Source of the DNA: Bacteroides_D sp963546395
GTDB lineage: Bacteria > Bacteroidota > Bacteroidia > Bacteroidales > CAJPTX01
Direction: 5' to 3'
DNA: 64,000 bases
NCBI GenBank assembly: GCA_963546395.1
Contig: CAUUMS010000004.1
Span: forward strand, 62,001 to 126,000
This document shows positions 18,860-26,400 of this stretch, piece after piece (positions within the stretch are counted from its first letter, which is position 1; the number at the start of each line of letters is the position of its first letter). The notes under the pieces were generated by a model. It did not search any database and was not told where the DNA came from. It saw only the letters and a list, made by a program, of their open reading frames with translations. A program made the translations under genes and the position numbers.

Positions 18860-19402
18860 CTACTCCTTCTCCACCTGCATGTAACTCAGCTCGAGTGGGG
18901 TTTTACGCTCGAAGATCTTCACCAGCACGGTTAGCTTACGCTTCTCCTCGTTGACCTCCGAGACTGTCCCAGCGAACGTGTTGAATGGGCCATCGATCAC
19001 GCGAACCACATCGCCCACGCTGAACGGCACGGTCAGCACCTCCTCCTCCACGCTCTTTCCCAGCATGCGGTTAACCTCTGCCTCGCGCAGCTGCGCCGGA
19101 TCGCCCTTGTGATCGGTCAGGAAGCCGAGCACATCCGGGGCCTCCTTGAGCATGTACTCAACCTCAGCCACCAGAGATGCCTCAATCAGCACATACCCGG
19201 GTAGAAAAACTCGCTCCTTACTGACCTTCTTGCCGTTGCGTATCTGATAGACCCTCTCCGTGGGGACATGCACCGTGGGCAGAAACTCCTCCAAATGAAG
19301 CCGATTCGCCTCATTCTCCAGATACTGCCGAACACGCCGCTCCCGACCGCCGATTACGCGCAGCACATACCACTGGAGTGGCAGCCTTGTTCCATCCGAC
19401 AT
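18860..19402 (-). CDS. nusG: NusG transcription factor
   Basis: 180 aa from the ATG at 19402. That ATG has an AAAGGAGG Shine-Dalgarno about 5 nt upstream, whereas an in-frame GTG two codons earlier would be too close to it. The N-terminal domain opens with LQWYVLRVIGGRERRVRQYLE. The C-terminal KOW domain reads VGDVVRVIDGPFNTFAGTV. NusG couples RNA polymerase with the ribosome and Rho. It begins 11 bp after secE. Confidence 0.98.
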   Translation of the reverse strand: MSDGTRLPLQWYVLRVIGGRERRVRQYLENEANRLHLEEFLPTVHVPTERVYQIRNGKKVSKERVFLPGYVLIEASLVAEVEYMLKEAPDVLGFLTDHKGDPAQLREAEVNRMLGKSVEEEVLTVPFSVGDVVRVIDGPFNTFAGTVSEVNEEKRKLTVLVKIFERKTPLELSYMQVEKE

Positions 19403-19413
19403 TGCCACCTCCT

Positions 19414-19605
19414 TTAGTACAGCACGCGATAGATCCAGTCCATCAAATGCTCGAACGACACATCCATGAGGAAGATGACTACCGCGATCAATAGGGAAGC
19501 TACCATGACTATTAATGCGCTAGACTGCAACTCCTTCCAGGTTGGCCAGGCCACCTTGTGGAGCATTTCATCATAGATATCACGCAGGTACCTCTTCAAT
19601 CTCAT
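19414..19605 (-). CDS. secE: SecE, preprotein translocase subunit
   Basis: 63 aa from the ATG at 19605. Longer versions of the frame run into the tRNA-Trp gene and are rejected. The sequence has the SecE amphipathic helix with HKVAWPTWKEL, followed by one transmembrane helix (ALIVMVASLLIAVVIFLMDV). It is the essential stabilising subunit of SecYEG. It is placed between tRNA-Trp and nusG, the usual order. Confidence 0.97.
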   Translation of the reverse strand: MRLKRYLRDIYDEMLHKVAWPTWKELQSSALIVMVASLLIAVVIFLMDVSFEHLMDWIYRVLY

Positions 19606-19621
19606 AGCTCGAAAAGCTTGG

Positions 19622-19694
19622 CACGGGAGGAGCGACTCGAACGCCCGACACCTAGTTTTGGAGACTAGTGCTCTACCAACTGAGCTACACCCGT
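19622..19694 (-). tRNA. tRNA-Trp (CCA anticodon)
   Basis: Full cloverleaf on the minus strand: acceptor ACGGGTG with CTCCCGT (one U-U mismatch), D-arm with AGCTCAGTTGGTAGAGC, anticodon loop CTCCAAA (anticodon CCA) on a CTAGT/ACTAG stem, and T-loop TTCGAGT. CCA follows the discriminator G in the genome. It lies between tuf and secE. Confidence 0.97.
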
Positions 19695-19752
19695 CCGAAG
19701 GGCGATGCCCCGGCGGTGCCGCAAGCACCCACCGGGACAGTCCCCCACTACT

Positions 19753-20940
19753 TTACTGTAGGATTTCCACCACCTGGCCAGCACCTACCGTGCGACCGCC
19801 TTCGCGGATGGCGAAGCGGAGACCCGTGTTGATGGCCACCGGGTAGATGAGCTCTACCGAAATCGTCACGTTGTCACCCGGCATCACCATCTCGCGGCCT
19901 TCCGGCAGGGTGATCTCACCCGTCACGTCGAGCGTGCGGAGGTAGAACTGCGGACGGTACTTGTTGCGGAACGGCGTGTGACGACCGCCTTCCTCTTTCT
20001 TCAGCACGTACACCTCAGCCTTGAACTTGGTGTGAGGCGTGATGGTACCCGGCTTAGCCAACACCTGACCGCGCTTGATCTCATCCTTCTCAATACCGCG
20101 CAGCAGCAGCCCGACGTTGTCGCCAGCTTCCCCTTCGTCGAGGATCTTGCGGAACATCTCAACCCCGGTGCAGACCGTCTTCTTCTTCTCGGCGCCCAGA
20201 CCCACGATCTCGAGCTCATCGCCCGTGTGGATAACGCCCGTCTCAATCCTACCCGTCGCCACGGTACCACGACCCGTGATGGAGAACACGTCTTCCACCG
20301 GCATCAGGAACGGCTTTTCGTTCTCACGGGGAGGGATCGGGATGTACTCATCCACCGCATCCATCAGCTCCATCACCTTGTCAACCCACTGCGGTTCGCC
20401 GTTGAGGGCGCCGAGTGCCGAGCCGCGGATCACCGGGGTCTTATCGCCGTCGAACTTGTAGAAGTTCAGCAGGTCACGGATGTCCATCTCCACGAGATCG
20501 AGCATCTCGGGGTCGTCCACCTGGTCGCACTTGTTCATGAATACCACGATGCGGGGCACGTTCACCTGGCGGGCCAGCAGGATGTGCTCGCGCGTCTGGG
20601 GCATCGGGCCATCGGTAGCGGCCACCACGATGATGGCACCGTCCATCTGCGCCGCCCCCGTAACCATGTTCTTTACATAGTCAGCGTGGCCAGGGCAGTC
20701 CACGTGCGCGTAGTGCCGAGCAGCAGTCTGGTACTCTACGTGAGACGTGTTAATGGTGATCCCACGCTCCTTCTCCTCGGGCGCATTGTCAATCGAATCG
20801 AATGAACGAACCTCCGAGAGACCCTTGTCGGCCAACACCTTGGTAATAGCCGCCGTAAGGGTCGTCTTCCCGTGATCCACGTGCCCAATCGTTCCGACGT
20901 TGACGTGGGGTTTTGACCTATCAAATTTCTCCTTTGCCAT
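19753..20940 (-). CDS. tuf: Elongation factor Tu
   Basis: 395 aa, full length. The GTPase motifs are GHVDHGKTT (G1), DCPGHADYVKNM (G3) and NKCDQVDD (G4), followed by the beta-barrel domains. EF-Tu delivers aminoacyl-tRNA to the ribosome. It is embedded in a tRNA cluster, with tRNA-Gly, tRNA-Tyr and two tRNA-Thr genes upstream and tRNA-Trp downstream, the order commonly seen in Bacteroidetes. Confidence 0.99.
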   Translation of the reverse strand: MAKEKFDRSKPHVNVGTIGHVDHGKTTLTAAITKVLADKGLSEVRSFDSIDNAPEEKERGITINTSHVEYQTAARHYAHVDCPGHADYVKNMVTGAAQMDGAIIVVAATDGPMPQTREHILLARQVNVPRIVVFMNKCDQVDDPEMLDLVEMDIRDLLNFYKFDGDKTPVIRGSALGALNGEPQWVDKVMELMDAVDEYIPIPPRENEKPFLMPVEDVFSITGRGTVATGRIETGVIHTGDELEIVGLGAEKKKTVCTGVEMFRKILDEGEAGDNVGLLLRGIEKDEIKRGQVLAKPGTITPHTKFKAEVYVLKKEEGGRHTPFRNKYRPQFYLRTLDVTGEITLPEGREMVMPGDNVTISVELIYPVAINTGLRFAIREGGRTVGAGQVVEILQ

Positions 20941-20998
20941 TGTTCGCTACCTTATTTACGATTATTCCGAAACCTCACCTCCCAGCACCTACTACACG

Positions 20999-21070
<72 letters not shown>

Positions 21071-21077
21071 ATGCGCG

Positions 21078-21150
21078 AGCGGGAGACGAGATTCGAACCC
21101 GCGACCCTCAGCTTGGAAGGCTGATGCTCTGCCAACTGAGCTACTCCCGC
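21078..21150 (-). tRNA. tRNA-Gly (TCC anticodon)
   Basis: Acceptor GCGGGAG pairs with CTCCCGC. The anticodon loop CTTCCAA lies on TCAGC/GCTGA, and the T-loop is TTCGAAT. It is spaced 7 bp from tRNA-Thr(GGT). Confidence 0.97.
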
Positions 21151-21193
21151 GCAATCAACGGCACCAGCTGGTGCCCAAAACAAAACATTCGGG

Positions 21194-21276
21194 TGGGGAG
21201 AGCAGGATTCGAACCTACGAAGGCGTAAGCCAACAGATTTACAGTCTGCCCCAGTTGACCGCTTTGGTATCTCCCC
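21194..21276 (-). tRNA. tRNA-Tyr (GTA anticodon)
   Basis: 83 nt with a long variable arm, as expected for tRNA-Tyr. Acceptor GGGGAGA pairs with TCTCCCC, the anticodon loop is TGTAAAT, and the discriminator is A. Confidence 0.97.
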
Positions 21277-21316
21277 GTTTGTGCTATCGATAGCACCCTA
21301 TCTCAAAGAACACCTG

Positions 21317-21390
21317 AGCCGATGGAGGGATTCGAACCCACGACCTGCTGATTACAAATCAGCTGCTCTAACCAGCTGAGCTACATCGGC
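21317..21390 (-). tRNA. tRNA-Thr (TGT anticodon)
   Basis: Acceptor GCCGATG pairs with CATCGGC. The anticodon loop TTTGTAA lies on a GCTGA/TCAGC stem, and the T-loop is TTCGAAT. It is the first gene of the tRNA-tuf transcript. Confidence 0.97.
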
Positions 21391-21431
21391 GAGCCCATTG
21401 AGCCCCTCCAGGCTGCTCACGAATTGAGTGG

Positions 21432-21462
21432 CAAAGGTACAACTATTTTATGAACAAATCAA
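21432..21462 (-). promoter_or_regulatory. Promoter of the tRNA-tuf-secE-nusG-rpl-rpoBC operon
   Basis: On the minus strand a TTG (-33) is followed after exactly 20 bases by TACCTTTG (-7), the Bacteroidetes housekeeping pattern. The local sequence is AT-rich. The predicted start lies about 35 nt before tRNA-Thr(TGT). Confidence 0.75.
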
Positions 21463-21511
21463 AACCTCTCCCCTCCAGCCCGTCATGATCGCGGGCATCA
21501 CGCAGGTAAAA

Positions 21512-21805
21512 TCACCCCTGCGATTTCCCTTTGCGCTTCATCAGCTGGCGGCGCAACGCCTCTAGGGCATCGTCCACAGCCTCCTCGAAACTATCGGCCT
21601 GCTTCGAGGCGAAGAGCTCACCGCCGCGCAGTAACAGCTTGATTTCGGCCACCTTGCGCTCCTCCTGCCCATTCTCTAGGCGCAGAAAAACCTCGGCCAC
21701 CTCAATCTCGTCCTCAAAGCGGCGCAGCTTTTCCACCTTCTGCTGCACAAACTCCATCAGCCTGGAGTGCGCGGTGAAACCTACCGACTGAATCTGTATT
21801 TTCAT
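21512..21805 (-). CDS. hpf: Ribosome hibernation-promoting factor (HPF/RaiA family, short form)
   Basis: 97 aa from the ATG at 21805 (MKIQIQSVGF). An ATG three codons earlier at 21814 is the alternative; an AGGA about 11 nt upstream favours the second one slightly. The sequence has the beta-alpha-beta-beta-beta-alpha pattern of S30AE proteins: KVEKLRRFEDEI, EVFLRLENGQ, VAEIKLLLRGGELFA, and SFEEAVDDALEALRRQL. It binds 30S subunits in stationary phase. It starts inside or just behind the end of the recombinase gene, so the two are probably cotranscribed. Confidence 0.93.
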   Translation of the reverse strand: MKIQIQSVGFTAHSRLMEFVQQKVEKLRRFEDEIEVAEVFLRLENGQEERKVAEIKLLLRGGELFASKQADSFEEAVDDALEALRRQLMKRKGKSQG

Positions 21806-21818
21806 TCCGTCCATAGTC

Positions 21819-22769
21819 CTACTCTTTGGCTTGATTTTGCACTTCCATCCGCCGACTCCGGCCGTTGCCCTGCGCGTGGGGGTGGGCCTCGCGGTAGGCA
21901 GCCAGGAGCTGATCGACATCCACGTGGGTGTAGATCTGGGTGGTCTGAAGGCTAGCGTGGCCCAGCAAGTCCTTAATGGTCACGATGTCGGCCCCACGAC
22001 GCAACAGGTGGGTGGCAAAGGAGTGGCGAATCGTGTGCGGATTGTGATGCGTGGCCCTCGGGAGCCTCGACAGGTAGCTTCGCACCGTCGAATACACGAA
22101 CGACCCGCTCACAGGCGCACCGTTATTATCCCGAAAAACATTCCCATCACCTCGCACGCCCAGCTCGCTCTCCAGCACCCTGCAGTAGCTCTCCAGCTCG
22201 CCCCTTAGTTCGTGTGTAACGGGCAGCAGCCGCTCCTTGTTACCCTTCCCCCGAACACGCACCATCATGGCCGGAAAGTCGAAATCGCTCCATCGCAAGC
22301 CCACCAGCTCCGCCCGGCGTAGCCCGAGCGTGTAGAGTGCTAGCAGCATGAGTCGATCCCGCTGCCCCTCTATCCCCGCGGGGTACTCCAGCTCATCGAG
22401 CAGGTGCGCCATATCCTCCTCCGGGATATAGCTGGGGAGCCGTCTTGCGGCCCGCTGGCGCGGCACCGTGGACACCGGGTTCGTGGCCCGCTCGCCCACC
22501 TGGCACAGGTAGCGGAAGTAGTAGCTAAGGCTCGAGAGGCGGCGATTCACCGATGCGGGCTCATGGCCAGCCTCCACCATGCTCATCACCCACCGGCGGA
22601 CATCCCGATCGTCAGCCTGCCTGGATGCAACCCCCACGTCCTCGCCAGGGAACGCCTGATCGAGGAAACGCTGCACGTCGTTCACGTAGGCTTGCTGCGT
22701 GAGCGGCGAGTAACAGCGCTCGTACGTGAGGAACTCGGCAAACTGCATCAGTAGATCGCCCGTGGGCAT
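21819..22769 (-). CDS. xerC: XerC/XerD-type tyrosine recombinase
   Basis: 316 aa from the ATG at 22769; a TTG six codons earlier is less likely. The N-terminal SAM-like core-binding domain contains FLTYERCYSPLTQQAYVNDV. The catalytic domain has LGLRRAELVGLRW (first Arg), a VRGKGNKERLLPV lysine hairpin, HTIRHSFATHLL (His-x-x-Arg), LGHASLQTTQIYTHV (His and the Tyr nucleophile). Xer recombinases resolve chromosome dimers at dif. The place between rpsU and hpf is the conserved Bacteroidetes location of a xer gene, which argues for a housekeeping enzyme rather than a mobile-element integrase. XerC versus XerD cannot be decided here. Confidence 0.9.
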   Translation of the reverse strand: MPTGDLLMQFAEFLTYERCYSPLTQQAYVNDVQRFLDQAFPGEDVGVASRQADDRDVRRWVMSMVEAGHEPASVNRRLSSLSYYFRYLCQVGERATNPVSTVPRQRAARRLPSYIPEEDMAHLLDELEYPAGIEGQRDRLMLLALYTLGLRRAELVGLRWSDFDFPAMMVRVRGKGNKERLLPVTHELRGELESYCRVLESELGVRGDGNVFRDNNGAPVSGSFVYSTVRSYLSRLPRATHHNPHTIRHSFATHLLRRGADIVTIKDLLGHASLQTTQIYTHVDVDQLLAAYREAHPHAQGNGRSRRMEVQNQAKE

Positions 22770-22812
22770 ATATATCCTCCCTGTCAACCGGGGTCAGACG
22801 CCCCGGCAAAGA

Positions 22813-23004
22813 CTACTCTTCCTGCTCCTGGAGGTGCTGCACATAGCATGCGTGCAGGATCTCCTCGCGGCGGCGCACCGACGGCTTGATGAATGCCTGG
22901 CGGCGGCGGATCTCGCGCATCGTACCGGTGCGATCGAATTTCCGCTTGAAACGCTTCAGCGCACGCTCTATGTTTTCGCCCTCTTTTACCGGTATAATTA
23001 TCAT
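22813..23004 (-). CDS. rpsU: Ribosomal protein bS21
   Basis: 63 aa from the ATG at 23004 (MIIIPVKEGENIERALKRFK). The basic RKFDRTGTMREIRRRQAF segment is typical of the Bacteroidetes form. Longer frames upstream carry no family sequence. It lies 43 bp before the recombinase gene. A TTG-N20-TAACTTCG promoter candidate is found about 40 bp upstream. Confidence 0.97.
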   Translation of the reverse strand: MIIIPVKEGENIERALKRFKRKFDRTGTMREIRRRQAFIKPSVRRREEILHACYVQHLQEQEE

Positions 23005-23040
23005 TGCTCTGCTATTAGTGTACGAACTGCATTTTCGCCG

Positions 23041-23071
23041 CGAAGTTAGCCACTGTGCACCGTATTTGCAA
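23041..23071 (-). promoter_or_regulatory. Candidate promoter of rpsU-xerC-hpf
   Basis: On the minus strand TTG is followed after 20 bases by TAACTTCG, one mismatch from TAnnTTTG, with the same spacing as the tRNA-tuf and tRNA-Cys promoters. Confidence 0.55.
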
Positions 23072-23242
23072 ATGCACGCACACCATCGAGCCACGCATTG
23101 TTTCCTGCGCATGATGACATCCGCCTCGATGCGGCACCGGGCATATTGCCCACCACAGCGATTTACCCCCGCGGGTGACCGGGCTCCGAAACTGGAGCGC
23201 GCTGCGCGGCCCCGCTATACCTAGGACAATGGGCAGCAACAA

Positions 23243-23300
23243 GGTATCAAGTCCGTATTTCACTGCCCAAATACGGACTTGATACGGCGATGGTACGACG
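23243..23300. repeat. Dispersed 58-bp hairpin element, copy A
   Basis: A perfect 17-bp inverted repeat (23244-23260 with 23269-23285, arms beginning GTATCAAG) with an 8-nt loop, plus a tail TGGTACGACG. A second copy with the same 17-8-17 geometry and the same orientation is at 47321-47378; I count 44 of 58 bases identical. Two stem positions differ by compensatory changes. No U-run follows, so a terminator role is unlikely. Confidence 0.8.
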
Positions 23301-23433
23301 TTATCACGGCATCTATGGTAGGAATGTGGGGCCTGCACAGGGTGCGGACTAGGCACAATTAACCCTGTTCCGCTACGACTCATCACCCAGCGGGGCGGCT
23401 GGATAGATCATCTCAACTAAGGTGTATAAACAA

Positions 23434-23467
23434 AGGCGGGGCGACCAGGATGCTGGTCGCCCCGCCT
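23434..23467 (-). terminator. Terminator after the LRR protein gene
   Basis: A perfect 15-bp GC-rich stem (AGGCGGGGCGACCAG and its complement) with loop GATG, followed on the minus strand by TTGTTTATAC. It lies 25 bp past the stop codon. Confidence 0.88.
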
Positions 23468-23491
23468 CTAATGTGCAGGATCCGGGATCCG

Positions 23492-26400
23492 CTAAAGCTT
23501 CACGATGCGCACCACGCGCACGCCTCCGTCATGCGCCGTGAGACGCAGCACGTAGAGACCCGCGGGGGAAGACTGCATCTGAATCTCAATGGTGCTCTGG
23601 GTGTTGGAGCCGCTCTGCAACACCTGGCCCGCCAGGTTGAGCACCGCGTAGCGCGCCACCTGCTCGGCTTCCAGCACACGCAGCACGTCAGCGCAGGGGT
23701 TCGGGCCCACGGTAACACCCGCCAGCAGCGAGCTTTCCACGTCAGTCTTAGACGGCGGGTTGGGCTGCGGCTTCGGCTCGGGCTTGGGTTGCGGCTGAGG
23801 CTCAGGCTTGGCCTGCTGCTTCATGGTGGCCGCAATTTCCGCATCGGCAGCTGGCATCGCAAAGCTGACCTTGCAAATGCCATCCTTATCCGGAGTAACC
23901 TCAGCAGCCTTGCCTGCTAGGGTGATGGATGCCACCGCATAGCCAGCGTTCGGCGTAACAGTTACGTACACCATCGTCCCCTCGGTAACCTTGGAGCCAG
24001 TGGCAATCTCCTTCGTACCCTCAGCATCGCTGCTCACCTTCAGCATACCATTCTCAGGCTGCGTGTAGGTGAGAGTGTACTCAGGCTTCTTCGGCATCTC
24101 CTTCATGGTGGCAGCGATCTCCGCATCGGCAGCCGGCATCGCAAAGCTAGCCTTGCAAATGCCGTCCTTATCCGGAGTAACCTCGGCGGCCTTACCCGCA
24201 AGGGTGATGGTGGCCACCTCGTAGCCAGCACTTGGAGCGACGGTTACGTACACCATCGTCTCCTCGGCTACCTTGCTGCCCGTGGCAACCTCTTGCAGCC
24301 CTTCGGCATCACGGCTCACCTTCAGCACCCCATTCTCAGGCTGCGCGTAAGTGAGCGTGTGCTCGGGCTTCTGCGACTTCGCCCTCAGCGTGGCAACGAT
24401 TTCCGCATCGCCCGCCGGCATCGCAAAGCTAGCCCTGGCAATGCCCTCCTTATCCAAGGTGATCGCTATGGGCTTGCCAGCCACAGTCAGGGAGGCCACC
24501 TCGTAGCCGTCGCTCGGCGTCACGGCCACGTACACCTTCGTCTCCTCGGCCACCTTAGAGCCAGTGGCGATCTCCTTGGTACCCTTGGCATCGCTGCTCA
24601 CGAGCAGTGCCCCATTCGCAGGCTGCGCGTAGGTGAGGGTGTGCTCGGGCATCGGGGCCTTGGGCTCCATGGCCATCGGCATCGGCATGTCGGCATCCTT
24701 CACCTCAAACGTCCCGTTCATGTCCTTGCAGTGCTCCTCGGTGATCGTGTAGAGGTACTTGCCCGCCTCTAGAGGCAATGCAAATACACCGGAGCCATCC
24801 GTCACCCCCTCGCCCACTTTCTTCTTGGTGGCATCATCAGCCATCACCGTCACCGCAGCACCCGGGAGCGGATTCCCATTCATGGTGACGTTGAACGTAA
24901 CCATAAAGGTTCCCTCCTTCGGGAGGATCCAGCCATACCAGAGGTTATCGCTCGTGTTCCCGTCTTCCGCCGCACGATAGGCGGCTACGGCCGCTTGCAG
25001 CGCAACACCCGTCAGCTTGTTGCCAGAGGCATCCAACAGCACAAGGGTGCGACTGCTGGGGCAATCCTTAAAGGCCCCCTCATCCACATCATCCGGCGGC
25101 AGGGCAGGAAGCTCCATGGTCTTCAGCGCGGTGCACCCAGCAAATGCGTCCGCATCCACCGCCGTGAGCATGGGCACATGAATCGTCGTAAGAGCCGTGC
25201 AGCCCTTGAAGGCACTATTACCAATTTCGGTAACCTTCGGCAGGCGCAGTGCCGCCAGCGAGGTAGCACCGGCAAAGGCCTTCTCTTCCACCTTGGAGGC
25301 AGCGGGAATCTCAACGGTGGCGAGGGCCTTGCAACCCTCGAACATATTCTGGGCCACGCCTTGCAGGACGGGGAACTTCGCCTCGGTGAGGGCCGTGCAC
25401 CCCTTGAAGGTCTCAACGCTCGAGATGGTCACCGCAGGGAATTCCACGGTGGTTAGGCTGGTGCAGCCATCGAATGTGCCTGCCCCTAGGCTCGTCACCT
25501 TAGGTAGGCCAAACTTAACGAGGCTAGAGCACCCCTTGAAGGTATAATCACCAGACGAGGTGATGTTAAGGAGATCCATCTCCTTGAGGGCCGTACACCC
25601 CTCGAAGGTGCTGCTGCCAATCTGCACCAGCTTGGGGGCAACGACCTCGAGCAGGTGCTTGCTCCCCGCGAAGGTGGCCTTACCCATCTGCGTAACGTCG
25701 GGCAGAGAGATCTTCTTCAGCGCCATAGATTGGGCAAAGGCTTTATCGGCTACTCGGGTAATTTGAGCGATGCTCGCCGTCTCTACCGCAGCCTCGGTGA
25801 AGTACTGATTGGGCGGATCCAAGGTGAGCGGCATCTCCACAAGGTAAGAAACCGTAGTCCCGATGGAAAACTCCTTGAGATTGGAGAAATCCTGAGAACC
25901 ATCTGTGTAGAGTGCCAGAGGAAGCGAAATCCAGTCCTTCTCATGGAAGGAGCCACCCACGATGGCAATGCTCTTTACTTCCTTCTCCTTGTCATCGCCA
26001 AAGCCGGCCGCCGCAAGCGCCTTGGTCAGAGTCTCGCCCTCACCTTCCTTGGCGCCATTGACCTTTACCTTGATGGTGCTAGCCGCAAAGACCGCATGGA
26101 TGGTGATGTCCGCTTTGGGCATGCTGAACTCGTTGTTCATGATGACGTGCTTCTCCGTGGAGCCCTTCTCGGTGTAGTAGAGCTCCATGATCCCCTTCCC
26201 GTCATCGGGACGCACCACAACCTGGACAGCCTGCCCTTCGGCACCGTACTGGCCGGCGTGAACACTACCGCCAGAGATGGCGGCATCCACCGTAATAGTA
26301 TGCACGTCGGCCTTGGGGAGTTTCCACCCGTACCATAGCCCATCACCAATCATGCCGTCAGGAGCGTCGTCATAGGCCTTGACAGCTTTTTCACGCTCAT

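Larger units (their letters stand above)
23005..23491. other. Spacer between rpsU and the LRR surface-protein gene
   Basis: 487 bp without a convincing gene. It holds the rpsU promoter candidate, a GC-rich segment (about 23100-23220) with several short self-complementary stretches such as GCTCC/GGAGC, the dispersed hairpin element, and the LRR-gene terminator. Confidence 0.6.

Noticed and set aside
19414..19728. 104-residue version of SecE
   Set aside because: The extra N-terminus is the translation of the tRNA-Trp gene.
21819..22769. Tyrosine recombinase as a sign of an integrated element
   Set aside because: It sits in the conserved rpsU-xer-hpf context with no attachment-site repeats or phage/ICE genes nearby, so it is a housekeeping Xer protein. 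No direct repeat was found at the tRNA genes either.
23243..23300. Hairpin element A as a terminator of rpsU or the LRR gene
   Set aside because: No U-run on either side, wrong position for rpsU (upstream), and the LRR gene has its own strong terminator at 23434-23467.
23804..24649. Tandem repeats considered as a CRISPR array
   Set aside because: The units are 282 bp, in frame, and encode a protein domain; there are no short direct repeats with unique spacers and no cas genes.
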